Positions 17,749 through 25,035 of a stretch of 64,000 bases of DNA are shown in pieces. The position numbers and the translations under genes are program-made. Where the stretch lies: positions 24,288 through 88,287 of the forward strand of contig JAJBAV010000007.1 of the NCBI GenBank assembly GCA_020532085.1, in the 5' to 3' direction. The notes beneath the pieces are model-generated. The model had not been told where the DNA came from and did not search any database. It saw only the letters and a list, made by a program, of their open reading frames with translations. Within the stretch, counting starts at the first letter, position 1. Every line of letters starts with the position of its first letter. This DNA is from Candidatus Cloacimonadota bacterium. GTDB lineage: Bacteria > Cloacimonadota > Cloacimonadia > Cloacimonadales > Cloacimonadaceae.

Positions 17749-18205
17749 GGACCCAGACCTCCAGCACGGAATCCGGCTGGCCCCAGCGAAAACGCCAGTC
17801 GTAGAGCTCAAAATCCAGGGTTCCGACCCGCTCGAGAGAGTTGGCCGGCAGCCACTCAGAATAGATCTTCCGGTAGGTTTGGTGCAAACAATCCAGCGCT
17901 CCGCGATGCTCGAAAACCGCGTAATCCTGCGCTGGGATCACCAGCGCTTCCATGCCCGCGGGGATGTCGTCGGCGTTGTCAACCTCCACCCCGGCCAGAT
18001 AGGAAAAGCTGGCGCCGGCGGGATCGTCGCCCTCTTCAAAATAGCAGATCCCGTACGCGGTGCGGTCTGTAACGGTGTGGGGAATGCCGGCGCAGACCTT
18101 GTTGAAATCGTCCCAAAGCTGCGGAATTACGTTGTCTTGCATGCGCGTGCGGCACTTGAGGCCCACCACCGTGAAGGCTTCGCGGCTGACCAGTCTGGGT
18201 TCCAT
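17732..18205 (-). CDS. GyrI-like small-molecule-binding domain protein
   Basis: A 157-aa stand-alone domain of the GyrI / AraC effector-binding type: REAFTVVGLKCRTRM at the start, IPQLWDDFNK, YGICYFEEGDD, AGVEVDNADDIPAGMEALVIPAQDYAVFEHRG, then a final strand LEVWVPVRQK. Such proteins bind hydrophobic or cationic small molecules; no DNA-binding domain is present. It ends where the radical SAM gene begins, so both are probably one operon. The promoter is clear on the minus strand: TTGACA (18280-18285), 17 bases, TATTGA (18257-18262), and AAGGAG precedes the ATG. Confidence 0.87.
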   Translation of the reverse strand: MEPRLVSREAFTVVGLKCRTRMQDNVIPQLWDDFNKVCAGIPHTVTDRTAYGICYFEEGDDPAGASFSYLAGVEVDNADDIPAGMEALVIPAQDYAVFEHRGALDCLHQTYRKIYSEWLPANSLERVGTLDFELYDWRFRWGQPDSVLEVWVPVRQK

Positions 18206-18256
18206 CTTATCTCCTTTTTGACAGGACCATGTGGATCACGGTCCCCACTTCAGGCT

Positions 18257-18285
18257 TCAATATTACAGCCGGGCCAGACTGTCAA
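18257..18285 (-). promoter_or_regulatory. Sigma-70-type promoter for the GyrI-like / radical SAM genes
   Basis: Minus strand: TTGACA at 18280-18285, a spacer of exactly 17 bases, and TATTGA at 18257-18262, about 52 bases upstream of the start codon at 18205. The spacing and both hexamers are close to consensus. Confidence 0.6.
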
Positions 18286-18387
18286 GAGATTTGCGGCGTC
18301 TGCTTTCATAGGGTTATGCGGACATTGAAGATACATGTTTTTGGCTCATGTTCAAATAGAGTGGGTGTGTATGAATGGCACATGGTG

Positions 18388-18529
18388 CCGTCATCCCAGC
18401 GTAGGCTGGGATCCAGAAAAGCCCCGTGGCGCAGGATTCCGATCCTGCGAAAAGCCAAAACGCAGCATTGGCATGCTGCGCTACGAACCCGACAAAAGAC
18501 CTGGATTCCAGCCTGCGCTGGAATGACGG
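18388..18529. repeat. 142-bp MITE-like element with 29-bp terminal inverted repeats
   Basis: The ends are inverted repeats: 18388-18416 and 18501-18529 match over 29 bases with three mismatches, beginning CCGTCATYCCAGCG and ending at ATCCAG. Inside are two hairpins, GCAGGATTCCGATCCTGC and GCAGCATTGGCATGCTGC. It codes for nothing. The internal hairpins also occur, without these ends, in the tandem array at 20293-20469. The layout is that of a small non-autonomous mobile element, but no transposase is present. Confidence 0.75.
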
Positions 18530-18599
18530 ATAGGATACTAGAGTTTACCCACCATAAATGAACTTGAGCCATGTTTTCAGCCTGATCGTTCCTGCTTTG

Positions 18600-18688
18600 G
18601 CTCCCAATATCAATACGGTATCAATACGGAATCATTACGGATGAAATCCGTATTGATTCCGTATTGATACCGTATTGATATTGGGAGC
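18600..18688. repeat. 89-bp near-perfect palindromic element, copy 1
   Basis: Two 43-base arms (18600-18642 and 18646-18688) pair with one mismatch around a GAA loop. Each arm starts GCTCCCAATA and contains three spaced copies of ATCAATACGG. It differs from copy 2 (32580-32668) at only two positions. It lies in an 881-base gap between the GyrI-like gene and the FGE lipoprotein gene. Confidence 0.9.
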
Positions 18689-18934
18689 GACCCTTGGTTA
18701 GTTAGGCTTTTTCCCAAGGTGGAGAGCCAGTATAAACGCAATTAATGGCATTGAGTAGAAAACCGCGGCTGGAGACCCCAAAATCAGTTCTGATGCAGAT
18801 TGGAGTCTCAAGAAACTTGCGTTTGTCTGGCCTGAAATTGCACCGGCCTGGTATTGTTCCAAATGATTTAGCCCTTAGCAAGGGTACTGAATATCTTCAA
18901 GACTTTATCCAAGATGTTTGTATGGAGAAATAAC

Positions 18935-18963
18935 TTGACAAAATTTTATGGGTTCAAGATAAT
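18935..18963 (+). promoter_or_regulatory. Sigma-70-type promoter for the FGE-fold lipoprotein
   Basis: TTGACA (18935-18940), 17-base spacer, GATAAT (18958-18963), the best promoter match in the window. The start codon is at 19087, which leaves a leader of about 115 bases. Confidence 0.65.
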
Positions 18964-19086
18964 CTCCTCAGCAGCTTGGCTTGCATAGATTGAAAAAAAA
19001 TGCTGCCAGGTGTTCCCAAACAGCCTGAGCAAGAACGGTTGGGCTTTTCGCCAGCAGCTGGCACGCAAAGATATGAGAGGTGTACC

Positions 19087-20238
19087 ATGCCTAAGAACCC
19101 AATCGCTTTTATTGCCTTGGCTGCACTTTTGTTGATGGGCATGTCCAGCTGCCTGACAGCACCAAGGGTGTTGTCAATGCCGGCATTCACCCCTGCGGGC
19201 GCCACCTATTATCTCCCGGTGGAAGTGACAATATCAGCTTCAATATGGGAGAAAAGCACCACCCATTATACATTGGATGGAAGCTATCCCAACTCCTCTT
19301 CAGCCGTCTATTCCGGCCCAATCTACATTGCTGAGACAACCACCCTTAAGGCAGTGGCTTGCAAGGATGGCTGGATGGACAGCGTGGCAGCCACAGCCGT
19401 TTACACCATAACCATCGAGCCCGCCCAGATGATCTACGTTCCTGGCGGCACCTTCACCATGGGCAGAACGACCGGCTCTGGTGAAAGTGACGAACTACCC
19501 GCGCACAGCGTTTCCCTGAGCCCCTTCCACATCGGAAAACACGAGGTCACACAGGCTGAATGGAAGGCGCTGATGCTCTCAATCCCCTATCAAAATTCGG
19601 GAATCAATGACAACTTTCCGGTTTGCAATGTCTCCTGGTATTCCATCCTCAAATACTGCAACCTGCGCAGCCTGGCAGAGGGGTTTGCACCGGTTTACAG
19701 CATTTCCGGCTCCACGAACCCCGCGTATTGGGGCAGCGTGCCCACCTCCAACAACGCCACCTGGAACGCCGCCATCTGCAAATGGAGCGCCAATGGATAC
19801 AGGCTGCCAACTGAGGCGGAGTGGGAATACGCCGCCCGGGGCGCGACCAATGACCCGGATTATCTTTATTCCGGCAGCGATGACATCAATGCCGTGGCCT
19901 GGTATAAAGGCAACGCCGGAAGTGCATTGCCGGGTGGTGACACCAATCCGGATTATGGCGTCCATCCCGTTGGGACAAAGGCCCCCAATGGCCTCGGCAT
20001 TTGCGACATGAGCGGCAACGCTTTGGAATGGTGCTGGGACTGGTATGGTTACGAATATTACAGCATAAGCCCCGGCAGCGATCCAACCGGTCCGAGCAAC
20101 GGAAGTTACCGGTTGCTGCGCGGTGGCGTCTGGTACAACAATGCCAGCATCTGCCGGGTTGCCAAACGTCACGCCCATAATTCGTACATCAACAACCCTT
20201 TCTCCGACGGGTTTCGTCTCTGCAGGTCCACAGATTGA
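19087..20238 (+). CDS. Lipoprotein with chitobiase-like and FGE-sulfatase-fold domains
   Basis: Leader with lipobox MSSC (Cys22), one CHB_HEX_C_1-like module (THYTLDGSYPN, TTLKAVACKDGW, about 30-115) and a full FGE/SUMF1 domain from MIYVPGGTFTMGR to GFRLCRS (about 118-382), with YRLPTEAEWEYAARG and NALEWCWDWYG. At the active site only the second cysteine is kept (ASICRVAKR), so it is probably a binding or structural version and not a formylglycine enzyme. Start chosen at the ATG with GAGAGG upstream. Paralog of the proteins at 44931 and, for the FGE part, of the kinase at 9884. Confidence 0.85.
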   Translation: MPKNPIAFIALAALLLMGMSSCLTAPRVLSMPAFTPAGATYYLPVEVTISASIWEKSTTHYTLDGSYPNSSSAVYSGPIYIAETTTLKAVACKDGWMDSVAATAVYTITIEPAQMIYVPGGTFTMGRTTGSGESDELPAHSVSLSPFHIGKHEVTQAEWKALMLSIPYQNSGINDNFPVCNVSWYSILKYCNLRSLAEGFAPVYSISGSTNPAYWGSVPTSNNATWNAAICKWSANGYRLPTEAEWEYAARGATNDPDYLYSGSDDINAVAWYKGNAGSALPGGDTNPDYGVHPVGTKAPNGLGICDMSGNALEWCWDWYGYEYYSISPGSDPTGPSNGSYRLLRGGVWYNNASICRVAKRHAHNSYINNPFSDGFRLCRSTD

Positions 20239-20292
20239 TTTGTCTTTCGGCTGTTGTTCCTCCGTTTTGAGTAATGACGACGCAGCCAGGCT

Positions 20293-20469
20293 GTGGCGCA
20301 GCATTCCGATGCTGCGAAATGAACAAATGATCTTTATTATGGCAGAGTCGCATGATCGGCATCAGGCGCTACGGACGAATACCACGCGTGGCGCAGCATT
20401 CCGATGCCGCGAAACTTTGGTCCTGATTTGTCCACGGAAAACGCGCATGGTCGGCATCAGGCGCAACGC
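20293..20469. repeat. Two tandem 95-bp hairpin modules
   Basis: Each module has GTGGCGCAGCATTCCGATG plus CTGCG/CCGCG and AAA (20293-20320 and 20388-20415), a spacer, then CGCATGRTCGGCATCAGGCGC (20349-20370 and 20443-20463). The start-to-start distance is 95 bases. The same two hairpins form the inside of the MITE-like element at 18388-18529. No coding potential; nothing else is seen in the gap from 20239 to 20576 except the promoter at its end. Confidence 0.75.
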
Positions 20470-20518
20470 TGACAATTCCTCCAGATAACCGGGGGAGTTC
20501 GAAAACGGCAGATTTAGC

Positions 20519-20547
20519 TTGACAAGGCCCTGCCCGCGGAATAATTT
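20519..20547 (+). promoter_or_regulatory. Sigma-70-type promoter of the adenosine kinase-thpR-recA-recX unit
   Basis: TTGACA (20519-20524), 17-base spacer, TAATTT (20542-20547), 30 bases before the start codon at 20577. No SOS (LexA) box was recognised in this short leader. Confidence 0.6.
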
Positions 20548-20576
20548 GCCGGCATTAGCATAAAGAGGTTTGCAGC

Positions 20577-21059
20577 ATGGAACTCAGGCTTGAGCAGCTT
20601 CAATTTCCCCCAAACGCCAACGTCATACTGGGTCAGAGCCACTTCATCAAGACCGTGGAGGACCTCTACGAAGCTTTGGTGAACAGCGTGCCCGGCATCA
20701 AATTCGGCCTGGCCTTCTGCGAGGCCTCCGGTCCCTGCCTGGTGCGCAAAGAAGGCACGGACAACGAACTGATCGAATGCGCGGTGGCCAACATGCTGCG
20801 TCTGGGCGCGGGGCACAGCTTCCTGATCGTGCTGCGCGATTCCTTTCCCCTCAACGTTTTGCCCGCCGTGAAAGCCTGCCGCGAGGTGGTGGGTATTTTC
20901 TGCGCCACGGCCAATCCGGTGCAGGTGGTGCTGGCCCACAGCGAGCAAGGCAACGGCATTCTGGGCGTGATCGACGGTTCCGCGCCGCTGGGCATTGAGC
21001 TGGACACAGACATCACCCACCGCAAGAAATTCCTGCGGGACATCGGCTACAAGCGCTGA
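20577..21059 (+). CDS. Adenosine-specific kinase family protein
   Basis: A 160-aa protein with the compact fold of the adenosine-specific kinase family (COG1839 / PF04008): VILGQSHFIKTVEDLYEALV, KFGLAFCEASGPCLVRKEGTD, GHSFLIVLRDSFPLNVLPAVK, IFCATANPVQVV and GILGVIDGSAPLGIE are all hallmark stretches. The archaeal member phosphorylates adenosine, but the role in bacteria is not settled. It is the first gene of a unit with thpR, recA and recX; its stop is immediately followed by the thpR start with no spacer. Confidence 0.9.
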   Translation: MELRLEQLQFPPNANVILGQSHFIKTVEDLYEALVNSVPGIKFGLAFCEASGPCLVRKEGTDNELIECAVANMLRLGAGHSFLIVLRDSFPLNVLPAVKACREVVGIFCATANPVQVVLAHSEQGNGILGVIDGSAPLGIELDTDITHRKKFLRDIGYKR

Positions 21060-21611
21060 ATGCTGTACCGCGCCTTCATCGCCCTGGAAGTTCCGGCCGC
21101 GCCGCGCGCCTGCCTGGCCGAAAAGCTGCGCTGGCTGCGGGCCACCCCCGGAGTGAACTGGGTGAAGGAAGACAATCTGCACCTTACCCTGCTCTTCCTG
21201 GGTGACGTGGACAGTACCCGGATCCCTGATCTGGCAAAGATCCTGTCCGAAGCGGCCGGACGCAGCGCCCCGTTCGAACTGGCATTGAAAGGCCTGGAAC
21301 TTTTTCCCTGGAAGGCCCCGCGGCTGGTCTGGGCAAGTTCGGAAGCGCGGGACGACTCCCTGACCCGCTGGCACAAACAGCTGCTGAGCGCGATCCGCGC
21401 CGAAGGTTTTGAGCCGGACGCCAAACCGCTGAAGCTGCACATCACTCTGGGCCGGATCAAAGCCGCCCTGCCGCCTGCGCTGGAGCGGGAGATTTTAGCC
21501 AGCGAAGTGGAGCGCGGCGGCTTCCCTTACGACAGCGTAACTCTTTACCGCAGCGTGCTCAAGCCCGAGGGACCCAACTATCACAGTTTGTCACAATACC
21601 TATTAAGATAA
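21060..21611 (+). CDS. thpR: RNA 2',3'-cyclic phosphodiesterase (2'-5' RNA ligase family)
   Basis: Opens 2',3'-cyclic phosphate ends of RNA. The two catalytic HxTx motifs of the 2H phosphoesterase fold are present: HLTL (residues 41-44) and HITL (about 137-140), about 96 residues apart. The start [12 protein letters not shown] and the [11 protein letters not shown] end are typical of the ThpR branch. The 183-aa length is normal. The ATG abuts the stop of the upstream gene, and recA follows 17 bases downstream. Confidence 0.92.
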   Translation: MLYRAFIALEVPAAPRACLAEKLRWLRATPGVNWVKEDNLHLTLLFLGDVDSTRIPDLAKILSEAAGRSAPFELALKGLELFPWKAPRLVWASSEARDDSLTRWHKQLLSAIRAEGFEPDAKPLKLHITLGRIKAALPPALEREILASEVERGGFPYDSVTLYRSVLKPEGPNYHSLSQYLLR

Positions 21612-21628
21612 AACAAAAGGATGTAAAC

Positions 21629-22678
21629 ATGCAGGACAAAAACAAAGAGACCGCCCTCAAATCCGCGATCTCGCAACTCGAGAAGAAATACGGCGTGGGC
21701 ACCCTGATGCGCCTGGGCGACAAACCGCTGCAGATAGTGGATGTGATCCCCACCGGCGCTTTCAATCTGGACCTCGCCCTCGGCATCGGCGGCATCCCGC
21801 GCGGCCGCATCACCGAGATCTACGGCGCCGAGGCCAGCGGCAAGACCACCCTCGCGCTGCACATCGCGGCGGAAGCGCAGAAACTGGACGGCGTGGTGGC
21901 CTTCATCGATGCCGAACACGCCCTGGACACAGCCTACGCCAAAAGGCTGGGCGTGCAGACCGAGGAACTGCTGCTTTCGCAGCCGGATGGCGGAGAACAG
22001 GCTTTGGAAATTTGCGAAACCCTGGTGCGCAGTTCAGCCGTGGACCTGGTGATCGTGGACAGCGTGGCGGCTTTGGTGCCCAAACAGGAGATCGAAGGCG
22101 ACATGGGCGACAGCCACGTGGGCCTGCAGGCCCGCCTGATGAGCCAGGCGCTGCGCAAACTCACGGCGATCGTCTCCAAATCCAACACCGCGGTGATCTT
22201 CATCAACCAGACCCGCATGAAGATAGGCGTTACGGCCTACATGAACCCGGAAACCACCTCCGGCGGCGTGGCATTGAAGTTCTACTCCTCCGTGCGACTG
22301 GAAGTGCGTTTCGCCGGAGCGATCAAGACCGGCGGCGCCGAAACCGAGGTGATCGGGGCCAAGACCCGCGTGAAGATCGTGAAAAACAAGCTCGCCCCGC
22401 CCTTCAAGACAGTGGTTTTCCCCATCATCTTCGGCGAGGGGATCTCTGAACTGGACATCATCCTGGATATGGCCGTGGATGCCAGCATCATCAAAAAGAG
22501 CGGCTCCTGGTTCGCCTACAAGGATGTGAAGCTGGGCCAGGGCGCGGAAAAGACCAAACAATATTTGAAGGAAACCCCCGAACTGCTGGCCGAGATCGAG
22601 GCCGCAGTGAAACAGAGCATCAATCCGGACAAGCTTTTCGACAAAGCGAATGAAGCTGAGGACAGTTCCGAAGAATAG
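21629..22678 (+). CDS. recA: Recombinase RecA
   Basis: Forms ATP-dependent filaments on single-stranded DNA for homologous recombination and SOS induction. Walker [10 protein letters not shown] (66-74), [12 protein letters not shown] with the Walker B Asp, loop L1 [22 protein letters not shown] region and loop L2 [11 protein letters not shown] to [12 protein letters not shown] are all intact; 349 aa. AAAAGGATG lies upstream of the ATG. recX overlaps its 3' end by 29 bases. No LexA-like operator is visible nearby, so recA appears to be driven from the promoter at 20519 or from within thpR. Confidence 0.98.
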   Translation: MQDKNKETALKSAISQLEKKYGVGTLMRLGDKPLQIVDVIPTGAFNLDLALGIGGIPRGRITEIYGAEASGKTTLALHIAAEAQKLDGVVAFIDAEHALDTAYAKRLGVQTEELLLSQPDGGEQALEICETLVRSSAVDLVIVDSVAALVPKQEIEGDMGDSHVGLQARLMSQALRKLTAIVSKSNTAVIFINQTRMKIGVTAYMNPETTSGGVALKFYSSVRLEVRFAGAIKTGGAETEVIGAKTRVKIVKNKLAPPFKTVVFPIIFGEGISELDIILDMAVDASIIKKSGSWFAYKDVKLGQGAEKTKQYLKETPELLAEIEAAVKQSINPDKLFDKANEAEDSSEE

Positions 22679-23258
22679 ATACACGGTACGCGTCGAACTG
22701 GACGGAATTTGCAGGGGCACCCTGCCGACGAGGGTGCTCCTGCCGCTTTGGCCGGACAACTTCGAGGGCGAGATCGCGGCGGGCGAAGCCACCGAGCTGC
22801 TCGCCACGCTCGAAAAGCAGGCTTTTTCCACCCTGCTGGACTATCTGGCCAAGGCCGAGCACAGTGAATTTCAGTGCCGCAACCTGCTGAAAAGGAAAGA
22901 GTTCGAACCCCGGATCATTGAACTCGCGCTCAAGCGCTGCCGGGAGCAGAACTTTCTGAACGACGGGCGTTTCGCGGAGGTGCTGATCCGCTCCTACATC
23001 ACGCGCAAAGCCAGCAAACGCGCCATCATCGCCAAGCTGCGCGAACAGCGCGTTCCCGGGGAACTTTGGTCAGACCTTCTGGACGAACTCTACCCCCGCG
23101 AGCAGGCCGGCGAAAACATCTCCGAACTGCTGGCCAAATACTGCGTCACACATCGCGGCCTGCCCCGCCAGAAGCTGAGGGAAAAAGCCTTCGGCTACCT
23201 CTTCCGCAAGGGTTTTGAGCTCGCGGACATCCAAAGCGCCTGGGAGGAGCTGGCTTAG
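22650..23258 (+). CDS. recX: Regulatory protein RecX
   Basis: Modulates RecA filaments. The 202-aa protein shows RecX helical repeats: [58 protein letters not shown] and [15 protein letters not shown], then a third copy near [24 protein letters not shown]. The N terminus has an extra 50-residue beta-rich extension. The start codon lies inside recA, giving a 29-base overlap, which ties its translation to recA. Confidence 0.9.
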   Translation: MKLRTVPKNRYTVRVELDGICRGTLPTRVLLPLWPDNFEGEIAAGEATELLATLEKQAFSTLLDYLAKAEHSEFQCRNLLKRKEFEPRIIELALKRCREQNFLNDGRFAEVLIRSYITRKASKRAIIAKLREQRVPGELWSDLLDELYPREQAGENISELLAKYCVTHRGLPRQKLREKAFGYLFRKGFELADIQSAWEELA

Positions 23259-23262
23259 GTTC

Positions 23263-23286
23263 TGTAAAAGGCCTGGCGTCAGGCCT
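23263..23286 (-). terminator. Rho-independent terminator after the small membrane protein
   Basis: Read on the minus strand: AGGCCTG, loop ACGC, CAGGCCT, followed by a short T tract (TTTTACAG). Stem 7 bp (23269-23275 with 23280-23286). It overlaps the stop codon of the 94-aa gene and could act weakly on recX from the other side. Confidence 0.6.
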
Positions 23287-23563
23287 GCTGTTCCAGCGCT
23301 TCCGCCAAACCACCCAGGCCGAGGCCAAATCCGAAGATGATGACGGCCATCAGGATGAAGGAAATCACAAACATCAGCAGATAGGCGCGGGCAAAATTGC
23401 GCCGGTTGGGGTTTTCGCCGGTGCTGGCGGCCCAGACGATGAGCAGGATGATGTTCACGATGGGGATGTACATCAGCAGCAGGGTGCCGATCCAGCTTCC
23501 AGTGCTCATCACCGGGGCGACGTCGGTTTGGGGACGGTAATTTTGTTGCGGGTACTGTTCCAT
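23279..23563 (-). CDS. Small two-segment membrane protein
   Basis: A 94-aa protein with a Pro/Gln-rich cytoplasmic N terminus (MEQYPQQNYRPQ) and two membrane segments at about residues 24-45 and 61-83, joined by the polar loop STGENPNRRNFARAY. This layout is common in small inner-membrane proteins of unknown function found next to stress or transport genes. GGAGTGAAAC precedes the ATG. It is convergent with recX and just downstream of nth on the minus strand. Confidence 0.72.
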   Translation of the reverse strand: MEQYPQQNYRPQTDVAPVMSTGSWIGTLLLMYIPIVNIILLIVWAASTGENPNRRNFARAYLLMFVISFILMAVIIFGFGLGLGGLAEALEQQA

Positions 23564-23607
23564 GTTTCACTCCTTATACTGTAAGTTTAAGCCTTTCCGC
23601 CACAATG

Positions 23608-24264
23608 TCACGCGGAAATTTCCACCCCAATCCGGGCGCAGTGTTTGAAGACGGGACACTCGGAACAGCGGGGTTTACGGGGCGCGCAGAGGTTTTGGCC
23701 GAAGGCCACCACATGGGAATTGTAGGTGAGCCAGTATTTTTCCGGCAATACCGCGCGCAGGGCCATTTCAGTTTCGAAGGGGGATTTGGTGCTCACGTAG
23801 CCCCAGCGGTTGCTGATCCTGTGCACATGCACATCCACGCAGATGGCGGGCAGGGAGAAAGCCACCGCGCGCACGAGATTGGCGGTTTTGCGTCCCACCC
23901 CGGGCAGCTCGAGCAGTTCGTCAATTTCGGAGGGGACGATTCCGCTGAAGCGTTCTTTCAGCACGGCGGGAAGCTGTTTGAGGTGTTTGGTCTTCTCGTT
24001 GTGGAAACCCACCTGGTGGATGAGGGAGTTGAGCCTGGCCGCGCTGATCCTCTCCAGGTCGTCGGGACCGCTTACTTCCGCGAACAGGGCCGCGGAGGCT
24101 TTGGCGGTGGTCTCGTCCTTGGTGCGGGCGCTGAGGATGGTGGCCACCAGAACCTTGAAGGGGTCTTTGGTCTGCACCTGGATGAGGTCCACGATGGGGG
24201 TTTTCACCCGGTCGAAGTGTTCGGAGAGAGCTTTCATCACGGCGTCGATATTGAATCTGGGCAT
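23608..24264 (-). CDS. nth: Endonuclease III (DNA glycosylase / AP lyase)
   Basis: Removes oxidised pyrimidines and cuts at abasic sites. The helix-hairpin-helix LPGVGRKTA (120-128) holds catalytic Lys126; catalytic Asp144 is in CVDVHVHRISNR; the iron-sulfur cluster cysteines are Cys193, 200, 203 and 209 in the C-x6-C-x2-C-x5-C spacing. 218 aa. Start at 24264 is chosen for its AAAGGAAAG site; the frame extends ten codons further upstream. It is divergent from the HMCES gene, 99 bases away. TTGACA at 24342-24347 (minus) is a candidate -35. Confidence 0.95.
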   Translation of the reverse strand: MPRFNIDAVMKALSEHFDRVKTPIVDLIQVQTKDPFKVLVATILSARTKDETTAKASAALFAEVSGPDDLERISAARLNSLIHQVGFHNEKTKHLKQLPAVLKERFSGIVPSEIDELLELPGVGRKTANLVRAVAFSLPAICVDVHVHRISNRWGYVSTKSPFETEMALRAVLPEKYWLTYNSHVVAFGQNLCAPRKPRCSECPVFKHCARIGVEISA

Positions 24265-24363
24265 GGTCTTTCCTTTGCGCGGCAGGCTTGGCAAAGCGGC
24301 CGCAAAAATATATGTTGCAGAATTTCCCGGAGCGCCGAATCTGTCAATCAGAAGGAGTTAAGC

Positions 24364-25035
24364 ATGTGCGGAAGATTTGCCCAGGTGATCAAACACGACC
24401 GGCTGCAAAAGCTGGCCAAGGAACTGAAGCTCACGCGGATGGCGGAGCAGGAGGAGCTGAATTTCAACGTGGCGCCCACCCAGACGGTGATGGCCGTGCT
24501 GAGCCAGGAAGCGGGCCGCTATCCGGGTTATTTTCGCTGGGGCCTGGTGCCCTCCTGGAGCCGGGAACTGCCAGGCTTTGCCCTGATCAACGCCCGGGCC
24601 GACACCATCACCTCCAAACCCTCGTTCCGCGGCGGCTTGCAGCGCCGGCGCTGCCTCGTTCCGGCCAATGGTTTTTACGAATGGCGCGTCAGCGACAAAC
24701 AGCCCTTTTTCATCCACGCCGCAAACGACGATCTGATCTGGATGGCAGGCATCTACGACGCCTGGAGCGGTCCGGACGGCAGCTACGTTCCCTCCCTGGC
24801 CATCATCACCACGGACGCCAATGCCGCCATGGCCCCCATCCATCACAGGATGCCCGTGCTGCTCTTCGGAGAGGACCGGCTGGCCTGGCTGGACCACGTA
24901 CAGAACGACGCGCTGGATTTCGTGCCGCTGCTCAAACCAGCTCAGGAAGGTGAACTGGCCCTGCGTCCGGTGAGCAGGTTTGTGAACAAGGTGGGCAACA
25001 ACTCTGAGGAGTGCTGGGCTCCGTTTAAAGCTTAG
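24364..25035 (+). CDS. SRAP / HMCES-type abasic-site DNA-protein crosslink protein (YedK family)
   Basis: Covalently shields abasic sites in single-stranded DNA. After removal of Met1, Cys2 in MCGRF is the crosslinking nucleophile. The other active-site residues are in place: Asn76 in NARAD, Glu106 in GFYEW and His161 in HHRMP. The 223-aa length is standard for YedK. An AGAAGGAG site precedes the ATG. It sits back to back with nth, which acts on the same lesion, and meets the permease gene tail to tail with a 4-base overlap. Confidence 0.93.
   Translation: MCGRFAQVIKHDRLQKLAKELKLTRMAEQEELNFNVAPTQTVMAVLSQEAGRYPGYFRWGLVPSWSRELPGFALINARADTITSKPSFRGGLQRRRCLVPANGFYEWRVSDKQPFFIHAANDDLIWMAGIYDAWSGPDGSYVPSLAIITTDANAAMAPIHHRMPVLLFGEDRLAWLDHVQNDALDFVPLLKPAQEGELALRPVSRFVNKVGNNSEECWAPFKA

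Larger units (their letters stand above)
18206..19086. other. Intergenic region between divergent genes, holding repeats
   Basis: These 881 bases contain the leftward promoter at 18257-18285, the MITE-like element at 18388-18529, the long palindrome at 18600-18688 and the rightward promoter at 18935-18963. A 62-codon frame at 18745-18933 has no recognisable domain and no clear ribosome site, so I do not call it. The rest is unassigned and more AT-rich than the genes. Confidence 0.7.

Noticed and set aside
18745..18933. 62-codon plus-strand frame upstream of the FGE lipoprotein
   Set aside because: No ribosome site, no recognisable domain, and it lies in the repeat-rich AT-rich gap; possible gene remnant at best.
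20293..20469. CRISPR-like short array
   Set aside because: Only two units, the spacers contain further repeated hairpins, and there are no cas genes.
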